From Phanerochaete sordida (lineage: Eukaryota; Basidiomycota; Agaricomycetes; Polyporales; Phanerochaetaceae), in assembly GCA_019973155.2 (NCBI GenBank), contig BPQB01000032.1, positions 286,301-350,300 on the forward strand: DNA of 64,000 nt. Reading direction: 5' to 3'. The translations under genes were made by a program, and so were the position numbers. The notes beneath the pieces were generated by a model. That model made no database searches and was not told the origin of the DNA. It worked only from the letters and a program-made list of their open reading frames with translations. This document shows, piece after piece, positions 23,851-35,713 of this stretch. Positions within the stretch are counted from its first letter, which is position 1; each line of letters starts with the position of its first letter.

Positions 23851-25987
23851 CTATAGATGCATGCCCTCTTCAGCCTCAGCGATGAACGACGACCGCACGA
23901 CTGGCTCAGACAGCGCGTCAGGGCTCTGCTCCCGCTTCTCTTCGACGGCGCCCTCCTTCTCCACAACAGTCTTCTCTGCACCCTCGGCGTCGCCTGTGCG
24001 CGCCTTCTCCTCGAGCGCATACCGCTCGTCTGTCATCTCCTTCATCGGCACCTCCTCCAGGAGCGCGACAGTGAGGAGCCCCGCACCCGAGATGCCGAGC
24101 ATGACGAGCCAGATGACACGCATGCTCTCCGCGAACGCGACGCGCACCTCGCCGCGGAGCGGCTCGTCCAATCCGTTGATGAGCGGGATCGCGGCGAACG
24201 CGATCTCGAGCCCGCCCGGGAAGCGCGCGAGGAACGCGGGCGGCAGCCGGCGCTTGAGCGCGTTCTGCAGCGCGGTGCTCGCGATAGTGATGCCCCACGT
24301 CTGCGCGAAGGCGCGCACGAACGCGAAGAACGCGAGCGCCGGCGCCGTGCGCGAGACGGGCAGCGGCGAGAGCACCGGGAAGATCGTGGCTGCGAACTGC
24401 GCGGGGTCAGCGCTGTGCGAGGGGCTGCGGGAGGGGACGCGGACGCACGATCATGCCCGTGCCGACGGCGGCGAGGATCTGGTACCCGACCCACCGCGCG
24501 ACGGGCTCGTCCGCGCGCAGGAGGCTCAGGACGCCGAAGCCGGCGATGGTGAGCACCCAGCCGAGCAGGTTCGCGGGGCGGTACTTCTTCATCACCTGCA
24601 CGAGTACGCCGGCGACGAAGGCGAACGGCGCGATCAGTAGCGCAGTCGCGAGCATGTCGACGCCGGAGCGGATGGGCGATGCGCCGAGCACGGCTTGGAA
24701 ATAGACCGGAAGGTAGTCTGAGCGCGGTCGTCAAGTTGGTATACTAGGGCATGGGACGTGGTGAGACGTACAGATAATGGATATGCTGACGATACCGTGG
24801 ATAAGCGTCGCCAGGTACCTGGAAACAGCCTCAGCGCAAGCGGAAATTTAGGCAGATAATTCCGCGTACCCTCCTATGGTCGTCCGATTGCTGAGTACTT
24901 CCCAGGGGATAGTTGGCTCCTTTGGGACCTTGCCTTCATATATGAGGAAGACGACAATAAGTGCAAGGCCTATGATGAGCGGTGCCAGGACTTGAGCCGA
25001 GTCCCAAGGGAAACGGATGCCACCGAAGGTAAGTCCCACGATAGCGAGTGTCGAACCGGCGATCACGATGAGATTGCCGCTACACGAGTTCTAATCACTA
25101 CACGAAGCCAGAAGGGGTGAATTGACTTACAACCAATCCACACGGGCCAGTTTCGCGCGAACAGATCCTTCGGGTGTGCGGACAGCAAGGAAAATCCAAA
25201 CGAGGACGAAGGCAATACCGGTCAGAGGGAGATTGAGGACTAGCCGATGCGATGCGGATATGAGCTGGCTTCCAACATATAGTACGGTTAGGGACGCTTA
25301 CAGAAAAGCCAGCGCCACGACGCCTTCTGCGCGAATGAGCCGCCCTGAAGAGAAAGATTAGCAGCTGGTCAGGAGAGAAAAGAGTAATCCACTTACAATC
25401 GGAGGGCCGACACCAGACGCAAAAGACCAGGTGAGACCCAGAATACCTTGGTATAGTCCCCGTTCTGCCAGAGGCACAAGGTCGGACGTGATGATCTCCG
25501 TGAGATTGAGAATACCCCCTCCTCCGATGCCTTGAACAGCTGTTATAGAATCAGTCACTGGTTGCAAAAATTGGAAGAATCTGTCCAACATACTACGAGC
25601 GGCGATAAGCCAGTTCATGTTCTGCGCCGCGCCAGCGAGCGCGCTACCGAGGGCGAAGAGGAATATCGAACCGAGCATGACAGGCTTGCGTCCGAAGATA
25701 TCGGCCAGAGCGCCGGACAGAGGGAGGAAAGCAGTGCTGGAGAGTGCATACGCAGAGCCTACCCATACGAAGTCACTGTCGCCGTGCAGGTCTTGCGTGA
25801 TCGTTGGGAGTGCAGTCGAGACTGCCGTGAGGTCGAGCGCGCTAAGGAACACAGCGGCGATGATGGCGATGAAAGACAGCCAGAACGCCGCGCCCTTCCC
25901 TTTCTTCCTGAATGACGTTGAGGCTGCTGGATCCTCCATGGGTGGCGCGGCTGCCAGCGAATCCGAGAATGCTGGGGACTCGGGCAT
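23851..25987 (-). CDS. MFS transporter, DHA2-like drug/metabolite exporter
   Basis: Predicted 586-residue plasma-membrane proton antiporter. Eight exons, all in phase: 25987-25594, 25539-25397, 25344-25302, 25239-25131, 25079-24870, 24818-24772, 24717-24449 and 24396-23851. The N-terminal 36 residues are cytosolic. TM1 contains AAVFLSALDLTAVSTALP, the usual DHA2 start. GALADIFGRKPVMLG is MFS motif A. A glycine-rich VQGIGGGGILNL segment and a motif-C-like GLTWSFASGVGPPIGG follow. Later helices include YYLPVYFQAVLGASP and GWVLTIAGFGVLSLL. The long acidic C-tail (EEKARTGDAEGAEKTVVEKE) is cytosolic. Family members expel toxins, antifungals or secondary metabolites; the substrate cannot be told. 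Its position beside reductases and a hydrolase would suit a small accessory pathway, but this is inference. Confidence 0.92.
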
Positions 25988-26921
25988 CCCTGGAAAGGTG
26001 GCGAGAAAAACGCTGTGGTGAAGTTGAGTGTGGGCTTGGGCCCTTGGCTCTTCGCATACGGGCCATATATACCTGCACGCATCTTCGCCTGGGGCTGTCA
26101 GCTAAGTCTGCCATAGTCAAGGTGGCGGGCGCTCACCAAGTCCGAGTCGGAAGTAGGATGGATGACAATGCGTCGCCGCCCAGGATCAACGGGGAAGATT
26201 GCCACATATCTGGAAAGCCCGTACTTCTCGGGTTACCTCGTTTGGTGCATCGTCGCGTGTACCTACTACCTACACAGCTGTCGCTGGATTGCGTGACGGA
26301 GAGTTCGGGAAAATATACCGAGGAGCGAGTTCGAGATCCAGCGATGTCGATGCACCCACGTATACAGTACACGCCGGTGCGTCACCGCCGAGTGCGTTGC
26401 TCGCCAATATATTGTACCCAAGAGCTCGTGCACAGTGCTGAACCTTGTCGACTGTTGCAGATGCTGGCGAGGGGACCATAATTGAGGGAAAATACGCAGT
26501 TCTGCCTGCGCGCAGGTAGCTTTGCCATTCCATGCACGGCGCAGACGAGCTCTGCTGCTGCGCAGTCGCTGAGCTCCGATGTCAAAAGCAATGCACTGCA
26601 CATCACTCCAGTCGTTCGAGATGACCGAAGTTAGCCAGCGTGAGTGCGAGGTGGTACGAGGAAGCGGTTTGGGCTTGGTTACCAGTCCGAGTCGGAGGCT
26701 TAGGTGAATTATTCCCACGAATACAAAGAGCTTTCAAAATTTAGCGCCAAGTTATGAACTGACTCGGACCATTTGTTGGCTTTCGTCCTTCTGTACAGTG
26801 ACTATCGAATACCGACTATCGAAGACTGACTCATAGCTTCATTGTCCTCCTATTGCAAGTGGTACAGACGGGGTGATTGTACATATACAGGCTCAACAGT
26901 ATGGATGGTATCCAACAGGGC
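25988..26921. other. Spacer with recurring palindromic 11-mer
   Basis: This lies between the MFS start and the 3' end of the first reductase. AGTCCGAGTCGGA occurs at about 26138 and again at about 26688; its core TCCGAGTCGGA is a perfect odd-length palindrome. A half-match GACTCGGACC lies near 26759. No coding sequence is supported. Confidence 0.45.
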
Positions 26922-28306
26922 TCACTCTTCCGCAACGACGATGACAGGTTTCCCGACGTTTGCACCGACGTGGACGTCAGCGAGGGCCTTTCCGGCGTTC
27001 TCAAGACCGTTGTAGCGCTGCTCGCGGCTCGTGATCTTGCCCTGCATGACGAGGGGGACGATCTCCTCGTAGAACTTGGGTACGACAGCAGCTGACTCGC
27101 CCTGGTAGACGGCGAAGCCACGGACGGTGAGACTGCGCTTGAATACCTCATCGAAGTACTGTATGTCTCATGTTTCAGTGGCAGATATCACAGCGCAGCT
27201 GCAGAGGGCGCACCCTGACGACGCTGTTCTCGTCGTGACTCGCTTGGCTGATCGCACCACATGCCTGGAAAACGGTCAGCGTCTTGTCAGTTACTGACGT
27301 ATACGTATGACGACTCACGATGATCAAGCCGCCATCGCTGAGGTTCTTCAGTGCGGCGTCGAGCGTCGGGCCTGCGACGTTGTCCCAGTAGCTGGCCAAG
27401 GCATGAAATGCTGTAAGCATACGCTCCCTCGCTACGTTGTGTGTGAGATGCTTACACGTCGATAGGTCCGTTTGCCTCCAGAACCTTCTTAGTGTCTTCG
27501 TCCTTGTAGTTGAAAGCAATGTCGGCTCCGACCTCCTTCAGGATCTGGATCTTCTCGGGGCGGCCTGCGGATGCGATGATCTTGACGTGCGGCGCGATGT
27601 GCTTGACGTACTCGATAACGAAGGTCCCGACTGCACCGGCACCGCCAGAGACGAACATCTTCTTTGCCTGTAGCATATGTAAGCAAGCTGGGCAAAGCAT
27701 TGACGTTATGCGAGGGTACTCACGCTCTTCAGCTTTTCAGACGCAAAGTACTTGATGCCTTGGTATGCGGTCGTGCCAGGCATGCCGAGCGTGCCAACGT
27801 AAATAGAGAGCGGGACGCCGGGCACCTTATCGACCTTGGTGAGCGGCATCTTGTACCCGTGCACGATCTTTCCAGGGTATACCGCGTATTCGGCGAATTC
27901 TGTCTTACTTCTCAGCTAGCGGCCTTTCAGCGTCGCGTAGCCACGTACCAAGATACCCAGCGACATAGTCGCCGGGCTTGAACTTGGGGTCTTCGCTGCG
28001 CAGCACGACACCGACGCCAGAGTTATCGACGCTGCATGGGTTGTGAGTGGCAGTTCATCTTGCGTACGATGAGCTCGCTCACGGATCCCCAAGCTGGATG
28101 GGCGGGCAGAACGACGGCAGGTGCGGCTCGCGCATGCGGTAGCGGATGTACGGGTCGCTCGCGACGTAGAGCGTCTTGAGCAGCACGCCGCCGTTGAGCG
28201 CCACGCCGTCGAGGTCGATCTCGCTGTCGGCGACCTTGAAGTGTTTCGCGGGCTCGATGCCCTTGTCGGGGTGCTCGACGTAAACGAGGGCGCGGTTCCT
28301 GGTCAT
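26922..28306 (-). CDS. NADP-dependent medium-chain reductase, PTGR-like, paralogue 1
   Basis: A zinc-independent medium-chain dehydrogenase/reductase of the prostaglandin/leukotriene and alkenal double-bond reductase group, about 350 residues in seven short-intron exons. It begins MTRNRALVYVEHPDKGIEP and ends GKPVIVVAEE with TGA at 26922-26924. The family N-terminal block LKTLYVASDPYIRYRM and the substrate-domain block PLSIYVGTLGMPGTTAYQGI are present. The cofactor loop is FVSGGAGAVGTFVIEYVK, followed by KEVGADIAFNYKDED, YWDNVAGPTLDAALKNL and HVGANVGKPV. These enzymes reduce alpha,beta-unsaturated ketones or aldehydes with NADPH. This is the only minus-strand member of five paralogues and is divergent from the next. 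A TATAAA box lies 87 bases before the ATG. Confidence 0.9.
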
Positions 28307-28392
28307 GGCGAACGTGAATAGGGCTGGTTGAGAGGGTGAGGTTGGAAGTGGTGAATGTGAGGATAGGGACTGGGCACGCTGAATATCCCGTC

Positions 28393-28398
28393 TTTATA
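28393..28398 (-). promoter_or_regulatory. TATA box of reductase paralogue 1
   Basis: TATAAA on the minus strand, 87 bases before the ATG at 28306. Confidence 0.6.
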
Positions 28399-30053
28399 GC
28401 AGGTGCCAGACGCCAGACATCGACGCGTAAGCCCCTCGCATAGTCAGGATGCCCGTACCCCGCTGACGGTCTCGGGCACGGCAGGCCCGCGATGGCACGC
28501 GCGTCGTCGCGTGGACGCACACACCAAGTGAGGGTGTGCCGCGGGTGATAGAGATCGCTGCGACATGCCATCAGGAGCTCGAGCCATATTCGGTCGCGCT
28601 CCAGAGATCAGCCCTTGGTGCCTACCGTGGTGCTCGGGACAGGCTAATCGCGATTTGTCGACGAAATCGGACTATGCCACTCTCGACCCTTGCACCCTCA
28701 GCTCTATCTCAGGACGTCCAAACAATGCCGATACATCCGCTGTACCAATCCGTCTTGTTTCCTGGACCATATACTCAGGAGTCAACAAACTGAAGGTAGC
28801 ACTTTGGTCGCCGACCTTGTTCTCACGGTCTTCTGCAGGGTTGCTCCCGTGGACGCGGTGCCGAACCTCGCGCGGACGGTATCTGTACGAAACGGTTCGG
28901 GGCTATTGTTTCCCGTTCAAGCAGCGGTTTGGTTAGTACACGAGACTACCGCCGCCACACCCTGTCTTAACGCCAACGGTGCCGCACAGCTAGTTTCTGG
29001 TCAGCGAAGTTGGCCCTTGTATCGTGCGTCCTCGGTCTCCATCTATGCCCTCTACGGAGAACTGATCAACGATTAGCTTGATAATCTGATGACGAGGCCT
29101 CTTGATACCTGTCGGTGATTCCGGGCGGCTTCGACAGCGAGTTTTGCATCCATAATGCTGAATGTGGCGTTCGCGCTATCGTTCGTCCACAAGCCGTTAT
29201 GTCCCTATATCCGCCGTTTGCGTCACCAGAAGGCCCAGGCCGCCATAATTTGTCGTCGAGGGGCGAATATCACCAGCAGGCCTGCTCTCATTGACCCCGA
29301 CAGGACACCGAAGACAGGCGCCGCCGCAGACGAGCGAGCCCTCGATCGTGCGCACCTTCGGACAGGGTCTGATCGCGCCAGCCACCTGCCTCTCCGTGCA
29401 ACCCGCGACGCGTGCGATGCGCGGGTGCCTATCACATTTCGGGTCCACCAGAGGCGGAACCCTGTTCGCCGAGGCGCCCTGCCCGACGCCGAGGCAGACG
29501 TCGGCCAGGCCGCGGCCGTGAGCTGGGGCTCCTATCGGCACGCCTCGCGATATCACGCCTCGGAGGCTGACGCACACTGCGCTGCACGCTCGACGGGCGA
29601 CACTGATCCGCGACATGCCGCGGCGGGCTCGTCAGCGCGTACCCGTATAGACCTCGGTAACTATCCCTGGCGGCAACCATCAAGCTCCCGAGTTTACCGG
29701 CCCTGGCGCGCTCCGCGGTCAATGATGCAGCGGCCTCGTTCGGCCTCGGGATCAGCGCGATAGGGAGCGGGTTCGATCGACATTGTACTAGCACCGAACT
29801 TGCCCCTCTGTTGATACCGGCAGAGTTCGCGATGGCTCACGTCCACCGCTGGAGGCCGCTGGGAGAAATGTGCGTCTCTCGCGCACTTCTTCGTCTACGC
29901 TGACCGGCTATGCACCGGCCGGCTACGCCGTATCTCGCGCCGCCCGCTGTCATACCATGAGCGCCACCCGACGCGTTCGTGGGCATGCGACGGTACAGCA
30001 CTTCTTTTTGCTTGCTAACAAGGTTTCTGCGCTGAAAGAGCAGCGAAACACGG
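28399..30053. other. Divergent spacer between reductases 1 and 2
   Basis: About 1.6 kb that must contain both promoters. Open frames at 29155-29763 and on the opposite strand are Arg/Ala-rich and lack motifs. No sixth, decayed reductase copy was recognised. Confidence 0.4.
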
Positions 30054-30059
30054 TATATA
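30054..30059 (+). promoter_or_regulatory. TATA box of reductase paralogue 2
   Basis: TATATA 88 bases before the ATG at 30142. Confidence 0.5.
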
Positions 30060-30141
30060 GGCCCTGCGACGGCCGTGGAATGTATTCACAGCAGTCTCTT
30101 TCGCAGCTTATTCAATCATCGTCTCACAAGGCATACTCTCC

Positions 30142-31519
30142 ATGGTCAAAAACACCGCTCTCATATACGTCTCGCATCCGACGGGCCGCATTGAGCCCGA
30201 CGTCCACTTTAGATATGTTGACGGCGAAATCAACCTCGAGAATGTCCCCCTCAACGGTAGCGTGTTGCTCAAAGCGCTCTATCTGAGCAGCGAGCCCTTG
30301 ATTCGCTACCGGATGCGCGAGGCGCACGTTCCGCTATTTTGTCCGCCCATCGAGCTTGGAGACCCGTGAGTCCGCGGTCTTTATCATAAGGCAGCCTGGT
30401 GCTGACATGAGAGACAGCGTCGACAACTTCGGCATCGGCAAGGTCGTGCGAAGCGAGGACCCCAACTTCAGTGCTGGTGACTATGTCTACGGCTACCTCG
30501 GTGGGTAACGATGTGTAACTGTGGACGTCATGCCTGACGCATAGGCGCAGAATTTTCTGAGTACTCGGTTTATCCCGGCAGGATTGCGCACGCATACAAG
30601 GGCCCGCTGACGAAGGTCAACAAGCTGCCAAATGTGCCACTGTCTATCTACCTCGGTGCGCTGGGTATGCCTGGGACTACAGCATTCCAGGGAATCAAAG
30701 GCCTAGCTGCAGAGAAGCTCGAAACGGTAGGTAAAAGGCGTGCGAAGCGTCAACACAGTCTAGCTCATTTTCCTGAGTAGGCTAAGACTATGTTTGTTTC
30801 CGGCGCCGCTGGCCCGGTTGGCACATTTGTGATCGAATATGCGAAGGTCCTCGCGCCGCATATCAAGGTCATCGCATCCGCTGGGAACACAGAGAAGATC
30901 AGGATCTTGAAGGATGTCGGCACCGACGTCGCCTTTAACTACAAAGAACAGGATACCGCGGCGATCCTCAAGGAACACGGGCTAATTGATATGTGAGTGT
31001 GCCCCCAGTGCCGAAATATTGCTACTGACGATGGCGATTTTTAAGTTATTGGGACCACGTCGCTGGATCCACCCTTGACGCTGCCCTGAAGAACTTCGCC
31101 GACGGAGGTCTCATCATCGTAAGCGACGCGCAGCTTCTTTCCTTCCTCACTGCTGACCGTTAGTGAATCCTTTTTCAGTCCTGCGGCGCAATCAGCCAAG
31201 CCAGCGGTGACGACTCAAATACCGTCCACGTACGCTCATATATGCTATCCTTTGCAGATTTCATGTCTCATAGCTTCCATAGCATTTCGACGAGATCTTC
31301 AAACGCAGTCTCACCGTCAAGGGAATCCTGTGCTACAGGGGTGAATCGGCCTCCGTCGTACCCGAATTCTTCAACGAGGCTGTGCCTCTCGTGATCAGTG
31401 GCAAGGTGAGCAGCCATGAACATCGCTATTTTGGCCTCGAAGCTGCAGCCAAGTCCCTGGCTGGAGTCCATCTTGGAGACAATGTTGGCAAGGCAGTCAT
31501 CGTTGTCGCAGAAGAATGA
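30142..31519 (+). CDS. NADP-dependent medium-chain reductase, PTGR-like, paralogue 2
   Basis: About 350 residues in seven exons with the same plan as paralogue 1. It starts MVKNTALIYVSHPTGRIEP. Recognisable blocks are LKALYLSSEPLIRYRMRE, PLSIYLGALGMPGTTAFQGI, cofactor loop FVSGAAGPVGTFVIEYAK, KDVGTDVAFNYKEQD, YWDHVAGSTLDAALKNF and KAVIVVAEE with TGA at 31517-31519. The acceptor before YWDH is TTTTTAAG, weaker than in the other copies but in phase. SVVPEFFNEAVPLVISGKV is more diverged than in its neighbours. No stop or frameshift, so probably active. Substrate unknown; unsaturated carbonyls are typical of the family. Confidence 0.9.
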
Positions 31520-32471
31520 GCAGGCATGTACTCGTCGTATACTCGAAATATGTATACGGATAGCTCAGAGTTGAATAACACGATGCTTTCATAGCGGACT
31601 CAAAGTTTTGGTATTGCGGTAAGTACGAGGGTTAAGGAATTCGTTCTCCCACGATCAATATCAGCAGACGCTCGAAGAACGTGGTTCCCAGCGAATCCGG
31701 TGCGAACTTCCTGCCGCTGACTCTCATCATCTCTCAATCCGAATATTTGGACCAGTGCCGGCGTCGCCGCGGCCCCGCGAACAGCGTATCTCCATCTGTT
31801 CTCTGGTGTGTCAATGTTGTTTCCTTACCTTGCAATCCTGCTCAACAAACTTTCTCAGTCATGACGGCCTAGCTTGCGTTGTCAGCGAGCGCTCGGGAGG
31901 TGCGTGCAGTGCGCATTGCAGCCGACGACGGCATCCACATGGGGCAAGAAGTCCCTTCGTTAGGTTACAAACTCGCGGAAACGCTGCAAGAGGGCCATCG
32001 GCATGTCGCTCAGGGTGGTTGCCGCAGGGTTACCGACTGGGAGACGCTTACAGATCCCAACCAAGATCCTCGGGAATGGCGGGCTTGGCACCTATGCTCA
32101 TTTCTCGCAAGTTAGCAATGCGTAGGGTCGCCGGTCGCGAATTTAGGGCTCCCCGACGCACTATACGGCCTTTCCTGGTGGGAGGACCGTCGAGCTGTCA
32201 TGCCAATGACGACGTTCGATGCGAACGGATCTGCAAAGCCCGAGGGCTGGCGGTAAGCACTCAGTCTCGTCAGTATCATCAACGAACGTTAAACGTTAAA
32301 CTTAATAGTTTCTGATATTAGCTTGCTGTTGTCCACCTCACTCAGAATACGTGTTGCTGAGGGAATCCGCAGACGCGGCTGGCTGACCTCAAGCCAAGTT
32401 GGTCATTCCATCGCAGACCAAGGTCATGGCCAGCCACACTTTGAGCGCAAACATGACGCCTCAGCGAGAGG
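31520..32471. other. Spacer between reductases 2 and 3
   Basis: No gene supported. Short open frames lack motifs. The spacer should contain the paralogue 2 terminator and paralogue 3 promoter. Confidence 0.45.
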
Positions 32472-32477
32472 TATAAA
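32472..32477 (+). promoter_or_regulatory. TATA box of reductase paralogue 3
   Basis: TATAAA 71 bases before the ATG at 32543. Confidence 0.6.
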
Positions 32478-32542
32478 TGCAAGCTTTGTTCTTGGAGGCC
32501 TAGCATCACTCCAATCCTTCTTTCACACCCCACAACTCTCAC

Positions 32543-33920
32543 ATGATGGTCAAGAACGGCTCTGTCATCTACGTCGCCCACCCCGAGAAGACCATCGATC
32601 CTTCGGTGCACACGCACTATGTCGAGGACAGCATCGACCTCGACAACGTTCCGCTGAACGGCGGTGTCCTCCTGAAGACCATGTACCTCAGCAGCGACCC
32701 GTACATGCGCTACCGCATGCGCGACCCGTCTCAGCCGGCTTTCGTTCCACCGATCATACTCAATGACCCGTGAGCACCGCGTATATACTATCATCATGAC
32801 GCTGGCTTACATCCACGGTTCAGCATTGACAACTTTGGCGTCGGGCAGGTTGTGAGAAGCGACGACCCCAAGTTCAAGCCCGGAGACTATGTCTACGGGT
32901 ACCTCGGTAAGCCGCTCTTCCTTGCTGGCCCTCAAGCTGAGCTGACGCCTTGAGGCAGAGTTCTCGGAGTACTTCGTGTATCCCGGCAAGATCCACCACG
33001 AGTACAAGTTCCCTCTCACGAAGATAGAGAAGCTGCCCAACGTCCCGCTCTCGGTCTATGTCGGGACTCTGGGTATGCCGGGCACGACTGCGTACCAGGC
33101 CCTGAAGTACTTCGTGACCGAAAAGTTCAAGACGGTGAGCAACTGCACAGATTTTGCACCATAGAAAAACGATCCTGATTAACGTTGTAGGCCAAGACCA
33201 TGTTCGTATCTGGCGGCGCTGGTCCCGTCGGCACCTTTGTTATCGAATATTCCAAGGCTATGGCGCCGCACCTTAAGATCATCGCGTCCGCCGGATCGGC
33301 CGACAAGGTCAAGATCATGCAGGACGCCGGCGCGGAGGTAGCCTTCAACTACAAGGAGCAGGACACGTTCAAGGTTCTGCGAGAGCACGGCCCACTCGAC
33401 ATGTGAGTGCGGCGACGCCGTGTTCTGCAATAATCTCCTGACGATCTTGATAGCTACTGGGACAACGTCGCCGGACCGACGCTGGACGCGGCGCTGCAGA
33501 ACTTCCGCGACGGAGGCCTGATCATCGTACGCATCGCCCTTTGCATGGCCCCGCCACTCATACTGACCTCCACGCAGGCGTGCGGCGCGATCAGCCAGGC
33601 GAGCCACGACGACTCGAGCGTCGTCCGCGTAAGCCCCCTTCACCTCCACACCCATCCGTGCGCTCACGAGCATTCCTTCGCAGCACTTCGACGAGATCTT
33701 CAAGCGCAGCCTCACCGTGCACGGCTTCGTCGTCGCCACGGGCGAGTCGGCCGCCGCGGCGCCGCACTTCTTCGAGGACGTCGTCCCGCTTGTGCGCGCG
33801 GGCAAGATCAGGAGCCGCGAGCACCGCTACGTCGGCCTCCGCGAGGCGGGCCGCGCGCTCGCGGACGTGCACACCGGCGCGAACACCGGCAAGGCGGTCA
33901 TTGTGGTCTCTGAGGAGTAG
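32543..33920 (+). CDS. NADP-dependent medium-chain reductase, PTGR-like, paralogue 3
   Basis: Predicted 352 residues from seven exons, all checked for phase: 32543-32769, 32824-32906, 32959-33134, 33191-33402, 33454-33526, 33578-33628 and 33684-33920. A tandem pair of ATGs (32543 and 32546) offers two equivalent starts. Key blocks are LKTMYLSSDPYMRYRMRD, PLSVYVGTLGMPGTTAYQAL, FVSGGAGPVGTFVIEYSK (NADPH-binding loop), QDAGAEVAFNYKEQD, YWDNVAGPTLDAALQNF and ACGAISQASHDD. The Gly-rich loop and lack of the zinc-binding Cys/His set place it with the zinc-free NADP reductases. It stands in a same-strand tandem array with paralogues 2 and 4, 1.0 and 0.4 kb away. Confidence 0.92.
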
Positions 33921-34351
33921 ACGGGTCCGCGGATGTCCGCGGGCCTGCTTAGTGCCGCTAACTAGATGTCAATGCACTTTCGCTCTCCTTCCGCGACGGC
34001 AGTGACGGTCAAGCGTTGTATTCCTGACGAGGTGCGCCCGATCGTGTTGCGCTCGTTTCATGTCCCTCCCGTAGTTTGATGCTATTCCACCATACCCGAA
34101 ACACGCGCTGCGTGCACGGGGGACTCGAATCTCCTTACAGTGGTCCGCTCTTATGCGTTATGTGTCATTCTGCAAGTCAAATGAAATATTGCGACCGGCG
34201 AGTACTCCGCGGCGAGCTCATCGCGGGATGTGCTTCGACCTCGCCGTCCAATGGCGCGCATACAAGTGCAAAAAGTACAAATACCCTCGCCACTCCAGAC
34301 ACACTACCGCACGCTCTCCACGCTTTCGCAGCCCCACCTCCCTCCCGCGCC
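33921..34351. other. Short spacer between reductases 3 and 4
   Basis: It holds the 3' flank of paralogue 3 and the promoter of paralogue 4. The word GGACTCGAATCTCC at about 34122-34136 resembles a tRNA B box but no tRNA fold surrounds it. Confidence 0.45.
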
Positions 34352-35713
34352 ATGGTCAAGAACGGCGTGCTCCTGTACGCCGCGCACCCCACGGGCGCCA
34401 TCGACGCCGACACATACTTCGCGTACGCCGAGCGCGACCTCGACCTCGCGCGCGCGCCGCTCAGCGGCGGCGTGCTGCTCCGCACGCTCTTCCTGAGCAG
34501 CGACCCGTACCTGCGCGTGCGCATGTGCGCGCCCGAGGCGCGGTCGTTCGTGCCGCCCTTCCGTCTGGGCGAGCCGTGCGTGCTTCCTCTAGTCGATTTC
34601 TGCGTGCTGACGCGCCAGTCCAGTGTTGATAACTTCGGGGTGGCGCAGGTCCTGCGCAGCGAAGACCCGCACCTTGCTCCCGGGGACTATGTGGTGGGCT
34701 ACCTCGGTACGTCCTGTCGATTGCGCGCATACAGCCTGCTCACGGCCTGCCTAGATTTTGCAGAGTACTCTGTGTATCCCGGGAAGGATCCACACGAGTT
34801 CAAGATCCCGCTCACGAAGGTGCAGGTGTTGCCTGGTATACCGCTGTCGGTATACCTGGGCACGCTTGGCATGCCGGGCACGACTGCGTTCCAGGGCTTG
34901 ACGTACTTTTGCGCGGACAAGCTGAAGACCGTACGTTCCTGTCTCATGAGCGTATGCACCAGCTCAATGTGGGGTGCAGGCAGAAGTCATGTTCGTCTCC
35001 GGCGGCGCAGGCCCCGTCGGCACGTTCGTCATCGAGTACGCGAAGCTTCTCGCGCCGCACGTCAAGATCGTCGCTTCTGCAGGGACGTCAGAGAAACTGC
35101 GGATCATGCAGAGCGTCGGCGCCGACGTAGTCTTCAACTACAAAGAGCAGGACGCGGTGAAGGTGCTGCAGGAGCAGAGACCGCTCGACATGTAAGTGTA
35201 TTGTCGTCAAGAATAGTGGAGAGAGTCATTGGAGCGCCGCGCCTTCAGATTCTGGGACAACACTGGAGGACCCCAACTCGACGCTGCATTGCAGAACTTC
35301 AGAGACGAGGGCCTGATTATCGTACGTACTGTGCACGGAGTCGTGATCCTGCGTCTTACCAGCATCTGCAGTCCTGCGGTGCAATCAGCCAGAACAATCT
35401 CGACGAGAAAACAGCAGTCAAGGTATGCTACAACGCGCCTCACCCATTTGAACTGCTTATCAGCGTATTTGTGCAGCACATCGGCGAGTTCTCGCGGCGC
35501 AGTTTGACGATGCGCGGCATCCTCGTCTACAAGGGCGAGTCGGCCGCGGTGGCGCCGCGCTTCTACGACGAAGTTGTGCCGCTTGTCCTTCAGGGGAAGA
35601 TTACCAGCCGCGAGCACCGTTACCAGGGCTTGCAGCAGGCAGGCAAGGCCCTCGCCGACGTTCATCGCGGGGCGAATACGGGGAAAGCAGTGATCGTCGT
35701 GGCCGAGGAATGA
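34352..35713 (+). CDS. NADP-dependent medium-chain reductase, PTGR-like, paralogue 4
   Basis: About 350 residues, seven exons as in its neighbours. It begins MVKNGVLLYAAHPTGAIDAD and ends AVIVVAEE with TGA at 35711-35713. LRTLFLSSDPYLRVRMCA, PLSVYLGTLGMPGTTAFQGL, FVSGGAGPVGTFVIEYAK, QSVGADVVFNYKEQD, FWDNTGGPQLDAALQNF and SCGAISQNNLDEKTAVK are the family blocks. The catalytic-domain VAGP motif reads TGGP and the preceding Tyr is Phe, which could alter substrate choice. The first exon is much more GC-rich than the last, as in many fungal genes. No clear TATA box; GCGCATACAAGTGC lies about 95 bases before the ATG. Confidence 0.9.
   Translation: MVKNGVLLYAAHPTGAIDADTYFAYAERDLDLARAPLSGGVLLRTLFLSSDPYLRVRMCAPEARSFVPPFRLGEPCVLPLVDFCVLTRQSSVDNFGVAQVLRSEDPHLAPGDYVVGYLGTSCRLRAYSLLTACLDFAEYSVYPGKDPHEFKIPLTKVQVLPGIPLSVYLGTLGMPGTTAFQGLTYFCADKLKTVRSCLMSVCTSSMWGAGRSHVRLRRRRPRRHVRHRVREASRAARQDRRFCRDVRETADHAERRRRRSLQLQRAGRGEGAAGAETARHVSVLSSRIVERVIGAPRLQILGQHWRTPTRRCIAELQRRGPDYRTYCARSRDPASYQHLQSCGAISQNNLDEKTAVKVCYNAPHPFELLISVFVQHIGEFSRRSLTMRGILVYKGESAAVAPRFYDEVVPLVLQGKITSREHRYQGLQQAGKALADVHRGANTGKAVIVVAEE

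Noticed and set aside
34110..34136. B-box-like word suggesting a tRNA
   Set aside because: No A box, acceptor stem or anticodon arm can be folded around it.
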